Assembly: GCA_015501585.1 (NCBI GenBank)
Contig: JADNRY010000207.1
Location: 43,041 to 107,040, forward strand
Source: Rhodocollybia butyracea
Taxonomy: Eukaryota; Basidiomycota; Agaricomycetes; Agaricales; Omphalotaceae
Length of the DNA stretch: 64,000 bases
Direction: 5' to 3'
Shown: piece after piece, positions 1 through 10,949 of the stretch
Layout: every line of letters starts with the position of its first letter
How positions within the stretch are numbered: the stretch's first letter is position 1
Program-made: the position numbers and the translations under genes
The notes under the pieces: model-generated
Database searches by the model: none
Seen by the model: only the letters and a program-made list of their open reading frames with translations
Told to the model about the DNA's origin: nothing

Positions 1-472
1 GTGCGACGCCTGTTCGATAGACTGTTGACATATGAGATATTGAGAACCAAGTTGATTATTTGCGTTCGCTACACACATGAACGTCAGCCATCTCGTTCAT
101 TATGGACAGATAACCATCGGAGATCTTGTGAGGTGTGTTGAGGATAAGTACTTTCGGTTTTGGGTCAACATGCATGGTTGGAGTTCAAAAATGAAAGATG
201 TGGGAAGGCGGATCGTTATCGGATTATCAGGTCACAGTGGGCCGATGCATACAGAGTGGGTATCCGTAATGAGAAAGAAGTAGAAGTACGTAACCGAGGT
301 GGAAGTTCTGACCCGTAGGGCATAAATACATATAATACAAAGATTTTAGTATGTTTTCGAAGATACAAATGAAGTAACATGGATAGATTTCCTTCTTCCT
401 TGACGAACCGCTGGTAAGCTAAGACTCGTTCAGACCGTCTAATCAGAGGTACCAAGTAAAGCTGAAGCACGA
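1..472. other. no gene recognised
   Basis: Only short overlapping ORFs are present, without a recognisable domain or splice pattern. The 3' end of the minus-strand gene at 473 lies at the right edge. Confidence 0.5.
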
Positions 473-1333
473 TCATCGACGAAAGCGAAAAGAGACTCTT
501 CGATTCACTTGTTGAGCAGCGTCAGAGTTGGAGTCGTCGTTAGCGGTATCTTTGGGCTCGCCACCATCGCCTGTTGCTTTCTCATCATCCTGAGGTCCCA
601 GAACCGAGTTCATACGACGTCCTACAGCGCTAGCGTTAGACTCGGCATCATTCTCCTCGCGGTCGATTTGAGGTGGTATGGACTCGGAAAGTGAAGGAAA
701 ACGACGCATTGCGGCAGCGCGTGGAAGACGTCTGTTCCCAAGACTTGAACGGTTGGGACTATCATGAGCCTCAGAGGGTTCGGAAGGATTGTGAGAGGAG
801 TGATGGTTTCCGTTCTGCCCGTCTTCTTCTGCCTGCTTCGGGGAAGGTTCAGGGTTGGATTTGGGAGCGGAAGGTGGCGCAGATGATTCTGAAGTAGAGT
901 TCGAAGAAGGTAAAGAAGAGGGCGGGCTTGAGGACGAGGAACTGTAATCGGCGTTGTGAATTTGACGATTAGCGAGCGATGGCCTTCTATTGGAAAGAAG
1001 TGTAGCAGGCGAGTTGGCAAGATCTCGTTGGAAGCGTAGTACCACAACGGCTTCATCGAATCCAAACCCGTCTACATATGCAATGGACGAAGCGCTATGC
1101 GAATACATCGTGTTCTCGGGCATAATAACCGGTGGAGAGACAACGTTGAAGAGTATGTCACGAGTATCGAGTTCAGGAATGTTCTCGCTGGGCATATCAG
1201 AGCGCATAAAGGCTTTCGGAACACGATGAGGCTGGGCGAGGTCCGTAGAATGGTCGTGAGTACGATATCCAGAAGCAACGTGCGTAACGGCCAAGAGAAA
1301 GAAAACCTGCAGAGAGTTGAAGGAGGAGTACAT
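473..1333 (-). CDS. Secreted Ser/Pro-rich protein of unknown function
   Basis: A 286-residue uninterrupted frame. Residues 1 to about 22 form a typical signal peptide: a short polar start, a hydrophobic run with LQVFFLLAV, and a small-residue exit near ASG. The rest is low-complexity: a Ser/Pro stretch around residues 130-170, then acidic and Asn/Asp-rich sequence, and an Arg-rich end (RRVSFRFRR). Several LxxR/NRR motifs could be processing sites. No enzyme domain is visible, so it probably acts outside the cell or in the wall, which is inference. The start is the first ATG of the frame and lies about 100 nt downstream of a TATA-like box. A spliced extension is possible. Function is not recognised. 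Confidence 0.55.
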   Translation of the reverse strand: MYSSFNSLQVFFLLAVTHVASGYRTHDHSTDLAQPHRVPKAFMRSDMPSENIPELDTRDILFNVVSPPVIMPENTMYSHSASSIAYVDGFGFDEAVVVLRFQRDLANSPATLLSNRRPSLANRQIHNADYSSSSSSPPSSLPSSNSTSESSAPPSAPKSNPEPSPKQAEEDGQNGNHHSSHNPSEPSEAHDSPNRSSLGNRRLPRAAAMRRFPSLSESIPPQIDREENDAESNASAVGRRMNSVLGPQDDEKATGDGGEPKDTANDDSNSDAAQQVNRRVSFRFRR

Positions 1334-1433
1334 GTTATAGAGAGTCGACGTGAGTTGCCAATAGTAAGGTTAGATTGGGGAATGTGAGAGTAGGAAGTCA
1401 AGATGCACGGTCAAAGTGAGCAATGTCGTAAAG

Positions 1434-1439
1434 TATATA
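1434..1439 (-). promoter_or_regulatory. TATA-like box upstream of the secreted protein gene
   Basis: On the minus strand the sequence reads TTTATATAC, about 100 nt before the ATG at 1333, followed by CT-rich sequence as is common in fungal core promoters. Position and composition are the only evidence. Confidence 0.4.
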
Positions 1440-1903
1440 AAGGAGATGCGTCACATCACCTGACCGTGAATTTGATTGGCGCTTCTCTGCGACGTTCTTT
1501 TTGTTTTCTCGTCTCCCTGGCCATGGCCTGCACCCCACTCTGACTTGTATCATTCGCTACGTCGCCAGCTCCAGCTCTATGCTATCCATATTTGGTTGAA
1601 TTCGAACCATCCAGATTATTCGGTCACGAGTCGGAGTAACGACAAGCAGCGGCCTCGCGGCCTCGAGTCCTGCCTCGCTTCATCTCATGCACCATTTGCT
1701 ACAAGCCTGTGATACGCTGAATACCTTGGAGTCAAACATGTGCCTCGCGTCCTAAATATGTAACGAAGCTGCAGTCGAGGGCGGTAGTCCGGCCTTGATT
1801 ACACATACAACGTTACTTGACTTCCAGGTACTGCCGGGCAACCTGGGCAATCAAAGATTTTTTAAAGTTCTATCCTTTCCAGTGGTTGCCTTTAACTGTA
1901 CGC

Positions 1904-4027
1904 ATGGCCCAATCCACCGAATCTACCGAAGCAGCTTCTCCAGAACACAACCGTGAAAATAGTGTCGAAAACACCACAGCAACAGGGCACGAGGAGAAGA
2001 AAAACGAGACTGATGTCACTACCAACGGAAGCGAAAAGGACGAATCGCTCGAAATCGAATACGCTTCGGGAGCTCGATTGGCACTGATCACCTTGGGTGT
2101 CTGCCTGGGTCTCTTCGTGGTAAGGATGTTCTATGTTACCCCGCTGGCAGCGTCTTTGATATATTGTTTAGGTCGCCCTAGACACTTCTATTGTCTGTGA
2201 GAAATGTCTTCTCCTTCATCGTGTTTCTCCTTTGCTCACACTCGATCTAGCCACGGTGACTCCGACAATTACTACTGTGTTCGACTCTCTGGGGGATGTT
2301 GGCTGGTATGGGTCAGCCTACTTGCTGGTCTGTTGTGAAGTCCGAGTATAAGCCATAGTATTCACTTACGCTCCATGTAGGTTTTAGCATCTCTTCAACC
2401 TACTTTTGGGAAGCTATACAGTGTCTTCGATCTCAAGATTGTATATCTGACTGCTCTCGTCATTTTCGAAGGTTCGTTCTTGTTTTCATCTTCCTTGAAG
2501 GTTTTCTAATATTTGTCGTATGCAGTTGGATCGGTTGTATGTGCTGCCTCCACAAGCTCATTTATGCTCATCATGGGCAGGGCAGTCGCAGGACTAGGCG
2601 CATCAGCATTGCTTTCCGGTAGTATCAACATCATTGCCTACGCTGTAGCGTTAGAAAAGAGGGCAGCTTACAACGCAGGGGTATCAAGCATGTTTTCTAT
2701 CGCGTCTATTGCAGGACCCATAATCGGGGGTGCCTTCACTGACAACGTGTCATGGCGATGGTATACATCAAGTTCGCTTCCTTTTTGTTCACTCCTGAAT
2801 CTTAAGTTCCATAGGTCGTTCTGGATCAACTTACCCCTCGGAGGCGTAGCTTTCTTCATTGTCGCTTTTTTCTTCACCGCGCCGAAAAGAAAAAAGTCCC
2901 AGCTTTCCCTCAAAGAGAAGTTGGCCAGCTTGGACTTCTTTGGTGCATTATTCTTCATTGGTGGGACCATATGCTTGTTACTCGCGCTCCAGTGGGGAGG
3001 AAGCGCATTCCCGTGGACAGACTCGAGGGTCTGGGGTCTCTTCATAGGATTTGCTCTTATTATGCCTATTTTCGTGTACATTCAAATCAAACGCGGTAAG
3101 CGTGCTACCATACCGCCATCAATTGCGAAGCAGCGTACTGTCCTCATCAGCACGCTTTATTCGTTCTTGTATAGCATGGCCTCGTATACGTGAGTTTGAG
3201 ATCCCTGTCATTATCATTACGCATACTAATATGACATCGGTTAGACATATCTTCTATCTTCCTTTGTATTTCCAAGCAGTAAAAAATACATCGGCAGTCA
3301 ATTCAGGTATTCGACTCATTCCGTACTTGGTATGCAATACCGCTGTTGCCATTATCATGGGGTTATATGTCAATCGCACTGGATGGTACTACTACCTTTT
3401 CTGGATTGGGGCTATCATATATACCATCGGCGCTGGTCTTCTTTCAACGCTGAATGTCAACTCATCTACTGCTAAATGGCTCTGCTATGAGATAGTCGCC
3501 GGTTTAGGACGTGGTTCGGCCCAGATGCCTTTCATAGCAGTCCAAGTGGTTTTAACACCTGAAGAAGTTCCTATCGGAAGTAACTATCGATCGCAGATTC
3601 TACTCTCTAGCCAAATTCTGACGCAGACTGCACCAGGTAGCTTGGTGATGCTTTCGACATCTCTCGGAGGATCTGTTGCTTTATCAATTGGTCAAGCAAT
3701 CTTCAATAACGATCTAGTCAGCCAGGTCAAGAAATTTGCTCCATCCATCGACCCGAGTATTGTCGTCAATAATGGAGCCACCGAATTTCGTCACGTCGTG
3801 CCGGCTGAGGCATTGAGTGGCGTACTACAGGCTTATTCAAAGGCAATAGATACTGTGTTAATACCACCAATTGCCTTCGTTGGCCTTAGCTTGATTCTTG
3901 CACTAGGGGTAAGTGCATGTTATACTGCTTTTGGGTTGAGTTTAACTCGACTTTGATTTAGATTGAACGCCTGAACATAAAGGCCCGGACCAAGGCATCT
4001 AGTAAAGCAGACTCAGCTCTGTCGTAG
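1904..4027 (+). CDS. MFS drug-efflux transporter (DHA2/14-TM type), nine exons
   Basis: Plasma-membrane proton antiporter family that exports drugs or secondary metabolites; the substrate is unknown. Exons 1904-2119, 2172-2196, 2251-2327, 2381-2471, 2526-2760, 2815-3189, 3245-3579, 3637-3908 and 3962-4027 join to an open frame of 563 residues. An acidic hydrophilic N-terminus (about 70 residues) is followed by family motifs: ALDTSIV at TM1, [38 protein letters not shown] and FWINLPLGG, then the C-terminal bundle with [13 protein letters not shown] and [11 protein letters not shown]. The intron at 3580-3636 happens to be open in frame but removing it restores the family spacing before SSLVMLS. 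The intron at 3190-3244 has a clear branch site (tactaat). Two decayed partial copies lie at 10950-11290 and 44700-45290. No biosynthetic cluster is visible next to it. Confidence 0.9.
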
Positions 4028-4389
4028 CATAAAATCTAGTGGGTATCTACAGCGCAGTATTGTCGTTTGATTTACAGTGTATCACATAATGATTGTTCGT
4101 CTGCTGGCTCGGGCCGCACAAGTGTTACAATCGGTCTTGACGAACGATTATCAAGCGCAAACAAAAACAAAAACAACTTCACGCTTTACGGCTATCCGGC
4201 TAATGCAGCGCAAGTTAGACATAGAATGGAAGAAGAGGTGCACTATGCATACGATGGGCAAACGAGAATACGACGGGCGAGGGAGCCGTCACCAGCGAAC
4301 GGTTTTAGTCGCTCCAGAGTGAGCATAACCATTTATATAAGTAATGATCATAAATTCCCAATAGATACCGAAGGATCGCTGTGCAATTG
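4028..4389. other. MFS 3' flank, recurrent in the duplicated modules
   Basis: No gene. A stretch around 4190-4300 (GAAGAAGAGG..., then gacgggc motifs) recurs in diverged form near 9500-9590, 11890-11990 and, inverted, 44380-44470. This marks it as part of the duplicated segment rather than unique spacer. Confidence 0.5.
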
Positions 4390-4560
4390 AGCTATCCAAT
4401 TCTTAAAACCGCTCCTTTATTTCTTCACGATGAGAACGTTGATTGCGAGTGTGGGGAGGGCTGTTGGAATTGGAAGACTTGAGCGAAGAGTGGTGTCCAG
4501 AGGGCAAGCTAGGGTGACTCACTGACTGAACGGGGAACAACCCAAAACAACGAGGAAGGC
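4390..4560 (-). pseudogene. Relic of the one-TM 'RRIW' protein family
   Basis: On the minus strand a short stretch reads W-T-P-L-F-A-Q-V-F and then runs into frameshifted sequence. It corresponds to the WTTLLARVF...LAINFLI block of the gene at 12016-12537. The membrane segment and C-terminus are not readable. It sits just upstream of, and divergent from, the Cys-rich pseudogene at 4699, the same arrangement as in the other copies. Confidence 0.5.
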
Positions 4561-4698
4561 AAGTACCAATACTGGTCGCTTCTCTACAAACGTGACGAAA
4601 TGACGAGCGCCGAAAGACCAGATTCAGTCATATCCAATTCCTCATAAGGATTACTATAATGATGACCAAGCATCTGCAACCATCTTACCTTCATTAAC

Positions 4699-5461
4699 AT
4701 GGATCGTTGGCCAAAAGATAAATTTAAAGAATTCGAGGCTCAGGATATAGTTTCAGCACACACATATCTGGACTCCTCACACTGGAACCGCCTTGATACC
4801 GCAGAAACCTTGCCGTTTCGAAAGGAGCTTGAGGAGAAACTGATCCTGTAGGTGGTATCATTTGACGTTGTACAACAAGTCCTCATCCCTTTCAGTTTTG
4901 AAGAAACCGCACTTCAACTCGGACAAGGCAACTTCTTCGACAAGCGCCGTCGCAAGAAGTCTTTCAAAAAAGAGCTTCAAGCACTATTTCCTGCCATGAT
5001 GGCGTACTCCAATTCTATGGAGGCTCACGGTCGGCCCAATCTAGTTCAAACTCCTTGCGGTCCCTGTGATTCAAAGGTTCACCATCTCGGCCCTAAAACC
5101 TGTGGTGTGGTATACAGTCAAAGGTGATTCAGCTGGAAGATGGGAACTTGCAAACGAAGCACTTTGTATGGACAGAAGCACCGCCACCCCCTGAGCCCAA
5201 AGTGAAGTGTCTGTTTCACCCGTGTAGGAAAGGATGTCCGGTTCCAGGAGACTGGTTCTACTTCTGACAATTCGGTTTTGGTTCAAAAGATACTCCGAGT
5301 CCCGTGATCTTCTTTCTGACCTCCTGGCTGACCGGGAAAAGTACGGGTGGAGAGGTTCAGAAGGCCGTGACGATTCGGTTAATGAACATGCTGTGACCAA
5401 ATTAGGCTATCGCGTTCCTAAAAAGCCACCCCCCGCTGATCAAATAGTTTATTTTGGTTAA
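4699..5461 (+). pseudogene. Cys-rich 'PCGPCDS' family gene, two 1-base frameshifts
   Basis: Member of a multi-copy family of unknown function, called here by its PCGPCDS motif. Exon 1 (4699-4847) starts MDRWPKD and contains HTYLDSSHWNR. A 48-nt intron (4848-4895) matches that of the intact copy at 43149-43925. Exon 2 carries FFDKRRRKK, SMEAHGRPNLV, PCGPCDSK, HHLGPKTCG, CLFHPCRKGCPVPGDW and WRGSEGRDDSVNEHAVTK. Compared with the intact copy, one G is missing near 5104 (TGTGGGTGC became TGTGGTGTG) and another near 5252 (GACTGGGTT became GACTGGTT). Both breaks are in G runs, so either decay or assembly error is possible. The final exon end at 5461 is otherwise preserved. Confidence 0.75.
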
Positions 5462-6289
5462 CCTTGGATTCATACAAATTTGTGCTACTAGAGTGTATCT
5501 TATAGATACTCGTTCTATTGGTAAGGATATGGATATGGATTACTCAGTCCTGTCAGCGCAATGCTGAAAGTATGTACGCAGTTGTGTGAGCTTGTGTGGC
5601 ACATTTTGGGGTACTTCAGTGATTAACCTGGGCCATTTAAGTAACTTGAATCGCTGAGCCACAGTTACAATGTATATAACCACCCTCCACCCCAGCCAAG
5701 AGGCAGCTGTCTATAGTCGCAAGCTTTTGTTCTCAAGATGAAGGTAGTTCTGTGTGTTTTTTTCCAACGTTTTCGGGATGATACTGTGGGATCAGGGAAG
5801 GATCTCTTAGGAGACGTGTAATGATGGCGATTCAGCATGGATGGTATATACTATAGACGCGGGTGCGAGATTTTCGACACCACGGAAAGTGCTTGCATTA
5901 GATCGGGTGGGGGGAAATACCACGAGGCTGGATAGTTTCATGGTGTCAACGCACAGAAACCCTTGTTCACCAGTTCTTAATAGACATTCCAAAAGAAAAA
6001 AGCGGGTATATCGGTTGATTCATCATTATCGGTTGATTCATCATTATCGGTTGATTCATCATTATCGGATTGAAACGAGCTCATGAGCTCCGAGCGTAGA
6101 TTAGAAAAGCAAGGGTAGTTGCGTTTAAAAGAAGCGGACGACGGGCCACGGCCCACCAGGCAGGGGGCTCCGCTCATGTGTCTAGGTCAAACGTAGCAAG
6201 TAGCACGTTCTGCTTTTAGGTTGATAGTAGAGGAAATAACTTCTTCAGAGGTTCGGAACCTGGGTCATACCTTGAGCCTAGCGAACGCA
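5462..6289. other. intergenic: TATA box with a mini-ORF, short tandem repeat
   Basis: A TATA sequence (tatataac near 5673) precedes an ATG at about 5738 that opens only a 27-codon frame starting MKVVLCVF. It may be the first exon of a lost gene. Nothing else coding was found apart from the tandem repeat at 6012-6068. Confidence 0.35.
6012..6068. repeat. 18-bp tandem repeat, 3 copies
   Basis: The unit cggttgattcatcattat occurs three times without interruption, followed by a partial fourth start. Confidence 0.9.
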
Positions 6290-6550
6290 GAATTATTCCA
6301 GGGAATTGCACGGATACCAAAGAAAGCTTGCCACTGCGAAAGGATCTCGGAGAGGTTAGCTAGTATCGTTTTCTTATTGTATAACACGTCTTCATCTTTA
6401 CATTTACTAGCGTTGAAGCGTTGAGGAAGCGGCACTGAAACTTAAACGAGTGTATCATGCAGTACTGTTGACAGTGGTCTTTTGAAAAAAAGATTTCAGA
6501 ACTACTTTCGCCCGGTCGGCCTACTTCAAGTCTATAGAGGCTCATGCATC
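6290..6550 (+). pseudogene. Fragment of the Cys-rich family gene (5' half)
   Basis: Sequence from GGATACCAAAGAAAG through TCTATAGAGGCTCATG parallels the exon 1 end, intron and exon 2 start of the copy at 12640-13300. Frames are broken and the Cys-rich half is absent. Confidence 0.5.
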
Positions 6551-6936
6551 AGGAAAAAACAACTTCACTTAGTAGGCCTAAGTAGTCAAGATAGCAGTCA
6601 TAGTTCTGTAGACAAGTCCCCCTTTACATAGTACTACATAGTGTGCTGTAGTACCTTAGCCAGGGTTATGTAGGGCCATATAGCAATCAGTCAAGGCCTA
6701 GGTAGCACTCTGTAGTCATTATAGCCTTGGGCATGCCTACAGGCATTCACCCACTATCTGTGCTACATAGTGTCCTGTACTTATAACAAGTATACGCTCT
6801 GATATGGGGGATATACGAAAACAAAGCCATCCATTATTATGCAAAAAATGATAAATAATACAATAATATGTAATTAAAGGTAGTAATACTAATAGCGATG
6901 GATATATACTGAGCGTGTCACGCTCCCACCCAATGC
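6551..6936. other. noncoding, TAGT/CTAC-rich and AT-rich stretch
   Basis: From 6570 to 6790 the words tagt, ctac, acatagt and tagcc recur, giving a degenerate repetitive look similar to 37430-37500 inside the large DNA element. 6800-6900 is AT-rich. Possibly transposon debris; no gene seen. Confidence 0.35.
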
Positions 6937-7858
6937 TCAGTGCTCACCGGCACCTCCAGATCCGTTGTCGGATTCATCCCCAGAATCAGTGGCCTCGGAC
7001 TCCGTTAAACCAGTACGTGCTGCCATCTGAGCGCGAAGCTCATCTTCAATGTCACCAGAAATGTGCGACGCAGCCTCATCGGGTGATTTCCCGCAAACTC
7101 GATCTCTGAAGTAATACTAATCAACTTTCGTCCAAGTCACTTTAAATAAACCATACCGGGCCTTCTCAAACATTCGTTTACGAATGTTCAAGGACGCTAC
7201 AGGATTCATACCATCCCATTTCGTCAAGTCTTCAAGATAAGCTTCATAGTATCTTCGGTGATCTTCTTCGCTGAACTTCTTGAGTTTGATGTGTTCCCCA
7301 GTGGCCCATTCTGTAAGTGCCGCTCGTACCTGGCTCAAGCCTCAGATAAAAATTTAAATGGAAAAACTGTTCCCACTTGCCATCGTAAAAAGTGAGGCCA
7401 GCGTCTTCAGGGACACGATTTTGAAGTATCCTTCAAACACCGCCCCCATACCATTTTCGAAGATATAGTGAAGTAGAGTGATGATAGATGAATGTTCCGC
7501 ATAACCGATCCAAGTATTGCGGTTCTAGATTCAGTAGTCAGCTCGGATGGTTCAATAGCATGATAAACGACAAACCTTGTATGCAAATGCAGAAAAATTC
7601 CGGGCAGAAAGAGTACGATACAAATTCTTGTTACTTCTTGCAGCCTGCTTACTGCCATCACCGTTGAAGTGGTAGATCGACTCAACTTTGGCTCGGACCC
7701 ATTTGAAGGTCTCACCACGTATTCTACTCCCACGAGCAGTGATCTACAGAAATTTCAGAACGAGTGATTTAATGTTTTAGATAGCGCACCAGCTTGATTA
7801 CACGTTTGTCAGATGAAAGCTGGACCTTTGCAATTCCAGATGCAGCGCGAAAAGCCAT
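6937..7858 (-). CDS. DUF6532-type protein, five exons
   Basis: Exons on the minus strand: 7790-7858, 7576-7743, 7377-7524, 7157-7340 and 6937-7105. They join to an open frame of 245 residues. The order of blocks matches what I know of DUF6532 proteins of agaricomycetes: a basic N-terminal helix (ETFKWVRAKVES), a central block with HSSIITLLHYIF, the hydrophobic helix SLKTLASLFTMASLSQVRAALTEWATGE, then KKFSEEDHRRYYEAYL and LNIRKRMFEKAR, and an acidic tail rich in Asp, Ser and Gly. No catalytic function is known for the family. The intron 7341-7376 is only 36 nt. Family members usually have a longer N-terminus, so the start at 7858 may be internal or the gene 5'-truncated. It lies 52 bp from a divergent gene start. 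Confidence 0.7.
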
Positions 7859-7910
7859 TATACAATGCTTAATTGCGCCTTTTAGCTTGACGTTTGCTGA
7901 AGAGTCTCAG

Positions 7911-8448
7911 ATGCAGACTTGTGTATACGAAGATAACATGCGAGAGTTCAACAAGCAGTGGGATCACGCTGGAACGAACTCACATATCGACTTGGTAGAT
8001 GGACAGTCACAAGAGGGCTCCGATACATTTGGTTCGGATAGCTATGAGCTTTTGGCTCCTGGTGAGTTGTTTGTTTGGTTTCTCGTGTGGATATGAATTT
8101 ACATTGTGTTGTTCAGGTTTTCGTTCGCCCCAAACTGGTACTCCAATGAAGTCAGAACTTCAGATCCTTGAAGCGGACACTGTACTATCCCCGCGAAGCG
8201 ATTCACTTACCCGTCAAGATAGAGACATCTTGAAAACACCAGAACATAAGGCTCATGAGTTGGAAGTGCGTGTTCGTGACTTAGAAGCGCATGTTCAGTT
8301 ACTGCAGAAGCAGCTTCGCACCTACAAAGATATTCTTGACCGTTTCGGAGACATATGCTCAGGCGTGAGTGATGGAAGTTTTGCAGCAGATGGCGTGTTG
8401 GATTCTCTCAATGCCCATATGAATAAAGAGTACCGTGAAACCCAGTAG
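7911..8448 (+). CDS. Small coiled-coil protein, two exons
   Basis: Exon 1 from the ATG at 7911 to 8061, a 55-nt GTGAGT...CAG intron (8062-8116), exon 2 to 8448; about 160 residues. The N-terminal part is acidic and polar. Residues near the C-terminus (HELEVRVRDLEAHVQLLQKQL) have a clear heptad pattern, so a coiled coil is predicted. The open frame extends upstream of 7911 but there it is antisense to the DUF6532 first exon, so the ATG at 7911 is preferred. No domain is recognised. The tight divergent spacing with the neighbour suggests a shared promoter or a truncated 5' end in one of the two. Confidence 0.5.
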
Positions 8449-8784
8449 TCTTGTTTTCTCGGTGTTTACTTTGATGTACTGTCACCCCTAGATACAGCTA
8501 TGGTATCAAATGTAGTCTGTTTGGTGTCTCCGACTGGCAAGTGGAGTAATGTTACGTTTCACATCCGCTAAAATCTTGAAGTTCAATTTGGACTCCATAC
8601 CGTATGGATTTCCTAGCAATAAGTACATTGATATATGGATACACTGGTGTGTACTAAAATGACTATATAGATCTATGTAGAACTGTGACCTGGTTATGTT
8701 GACTACAGAGCACTACGGAGGCTTGCCCAGGACCTACATCAACTACCATGACTTCCTATCTCAAGTGTGAATACCTGTAGCACG

Positions 8785-9080
8785 TTCAGTGTTTCCTGAT
8801 GTGGTCGCCCTTTGTATCTTCTCGAAACTCCCCGCGATGCTTGAGATTCTGGTCTTCACCATCTCAGTCCAAAGATCCGTGGTTGTGGTATCCAGTCGTA
8901 AGAGGTGCAGTGGGAAGATGAGAAGATGGAACCTTGCAGGAGCAACGCTTTGTTTTGATCGAGTTTGAATTTGCACTTGTGAAGATGAATATCGTTCGGT
9001 GGCTATGACTTTTGAGTTGTGTATACCGGCTGTCTGATTTTCCAGTGGTTCTCGAAAGAATACACCCAATGTAAGCCTTC
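8785..9080 (+). pseudogene. Fragment of the Cys-rich family gene
   Basis: Around 8800-8940 the text parallels the RPLYLL...CDS..LHHL..K..GCGIQS block, with Cys codons lost and frames broken. 8940-9070 parallels the 3' flank of the copy at 12640-13300 (positions 13310-13450). Confidence 0.45.
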
Positions 9081-9149
9081 TTGAAGCGGACCTACTAATA
9101 CTACGTTGATTCGGATGTACTGATTGAAGCAGAGAATCAGGAAGAATGT

Positions 9150-9600
9150 TATTTCGTCAGACAGGAAGACCTTTCTTCTGTAATAATACAAAGCTTAAGC
9201 TTAAGCCCTTGACCTGCCGATGGATCGCAGAAGGAGAAAGGAAAAGAGACGCCAGAGATAATGCCAGGTCTATTGATGATGTTGCGGCAGTCATGATTGA
9301 GTATCCACCGAAAGATAAGGACGATTTGGGATGAAGTTGTGACCGGAAATGGAGGGATAAGAAGGACAAGAAAGAAAGTCTACGAAACTTTACTGCACAC
9401 CGTTAATAGGCTAATGTGAATTGATCTGTTTGTTCATTGGTATATGTTGGGCCGAGGCTGCCAAAGGCGATCTAGAATAAGATAAGAGGAGAATGATAAG
9501 GTGGAAGAACCGGCACACCTCGCATATGACGCGCAAACGAGAACAGAGCGGATGAAGGAGGCGGCACTGGTGGACGAGGTCTTGGAGACCTTAGTCGCTA
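9150..9600. repeat. Duplicated noncoding segment (also 11390-11660, partly 13450-13530)
   Basis: Shared phrases include gagaaaggaaa, gataatgccaggtc and gagtatccacc followed by ggaaatgg..ggataagaaggacaag. The copies are diverged, consistent with older segmental duplication. No coding content was accepted. Confidence 0.5.
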
Positions 9601-9612
9601 TATTCATGAAAA

Positions 9613-10110
9613 TCAGATATTTGTTGACCAGTTAGAGGGCGTAAGACATACATAGTAACAGAGAGTGAGCAGATACTCGGTCCACATGCCCGGAAAGACG
9701 CCTTGTATCTGGCAATACCTCAAGCTCAAGACTTCAAAGAGTTCTGGAAATAGATATTGAGAGTCCTCGAGTTCATTCCGGCGCCTGTACACCTGATCTA
9801 CCCAATCGCCATTAGGAGGAAGGCTTACTCCCCTCATTTCTTTATCAGTGTCATCGATAAGAAAGTCGATTGCGAGAGAAAGACGTTGTTCGAAGACCTG
9901 AGCGAGGAATGTTGTCCAAATTCTTCTAGGAGGAAGACAGTTTGTGTGGTGGAGGCGAACCAAAAAGTCGATAAGGCAGTTAAAAACAATGATGAGCAGG
10001 AAGGACTCGAGCGTCGTGAACTGTACCATGGTGGTGGCAGTACAGCTCTGAACTTGCTTAGTCATCAATGACCAACTGCAAAGACAATCGCGACTCCCGA
10101 CGATAACCAA
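9613..10110 (-). CDS. One-TM 'RRIW' family protein, copy 1
   Basis: Open frame of 165 codons, clearly paralogous to 12016-12537: a hydrophobic membrane segment (FTTLESFLLIIVFNCLIDFLV), then PPRRIWTTFLAQVF, LSLAIDFLIDDTDKEMRG, and a Cys/Tyr-containing C-terminus ending in LTLCYYVCLTPSNWSTN. The true start is uncertain; an internal Met about 15 codons in would place the TM segment nearer the N-terminus, as in the paralogue. A fragment of the Cys-rich family starts about 100 bp away on the opposite strand, so the divergent pair is preserved. Function unknown. Open over its length, but nearly all neighbours are relics, so expression is uncertain. Confidence 0.5.
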   Translation of the reverse strand: MVIVGSRDCLCSWSLMTKQVQSCTATTMVQFTTLESFLLIIVFNCLIDFLVRLHHTNCLPPRRIWTTFLAQVFEQRLSLAIDFLIDDTDKEMRGVSLPPNGDWVDQVYRRRNELEDSQYLFPELFEVLSLRYCQIQGVFPGMWTEYLLTLCYYVCLTPSNWSTNI

Positions 10111-10199
10111 GCATCCTTATATTACTTGATTAACGTTTAACCACCACAATCGCATCCATTTTCCTTCATGAATCATTATTTAATGACTGACCAGAAGAT

Positions 10200-10430
10200 C
10201 TTCGTTGGGTCAATGCTGATAATAATTCGCCCTCATGACTTCTGTCTCAACCTGGAATTACGAAGATACCGAAGAAACCTTGTTATTTGAAGCTGCACTC
10301 GAACCCAAACTGGGTGAGTACTTCGAAGGTTGTCTTTTGAAAACAAGATCGTGGAATGCCTCGGATGCCTACTCCAGTTCTATGAAGGTTCAAACGTTCA
10401 GGGTCGCCCCTTGTATTCTGCAATTCTGAT
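10200..10430 (+). pseudogene. Fragment of the Cys-rich family gene
   Basis: ATG at 10235 opens MTSVSTWNYEDTEETLLFEAALEPKLG, which parallels the exon 1/exon 2 junction (DTAETLPF...EEAALKL) of the family. AYSSSMKVQTFRVAPCIL echoes AYSxSMEAHGRP. The frame then stops and the Cys-rich half is missing. Confidence 0.5.
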
Positions 10431-10484
10431 TAGCGCAAGGAGGATGAGCTTGAATACTTGTTACACAGGTGGCTGCGTGAGCCA

Positions 10485-10680
10485 TGGATGTTTAATGTTT
10501 ATCGTTTATCTTTAACGGTGCGTATGCTGGCCGATTATGCCTCATCCTGTTCTGATCTGTTTTTCAATGTAGCTACTTGAAAGTATTTTAGACAATCGAT
10601 GTACACATGGCTGTTTGAATCGCAATGTATGATTTCCCTCATGAAAGGAAATTTCAACAAATTGCGCACATGAGGACCCG
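10485..10680. repeat. Duplicated segment shared with 46880-47010
   Basis: Both places share ggtgcgtatgctggccgatta, then tcaatgta..tacttgaaag and atgatttccct..ggaaa in the same order. No gene was assigned. 10690-10940 shows nothing recognisable. Confidence 0.5.
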
Positions 10681-10949
10681 GTCTATATCAAAATTTCCGA
10701 GTTCTTCGTTCCATTTTCCATCTCCCATCCCTTGCCTGCTTCCTCGTCGGATTCTCTGGACTATCAACCGAAATTCAGCTCACCGCCGCACGTTCTCTGG
10801 ATGCCAAATTCTCTGCACAAACAGCCTACTATCGCAGGGTTTTCCACCACGATCACTACCTCAGTCGATGCCAGCGCGTTTAACCGGTCTGCTACGCACT
10901 TGGGGTTAGCGATATAGGATATAGCTCGTGTCAAATACCTCTCTTAGCA

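Noticed and set aside
1476..1712. ORF of 78 codons between the secreted protein and the transporter
   Set aside because: No domain, no family, composition like intergenic DNA; not supported.
7794..7910. Upstream extension of the coiled-coil gene frame
   Set aside because: It has no ATG and is antisense to a coding exon of the DUF6532 gene that is supported by splice sites and family motifs.
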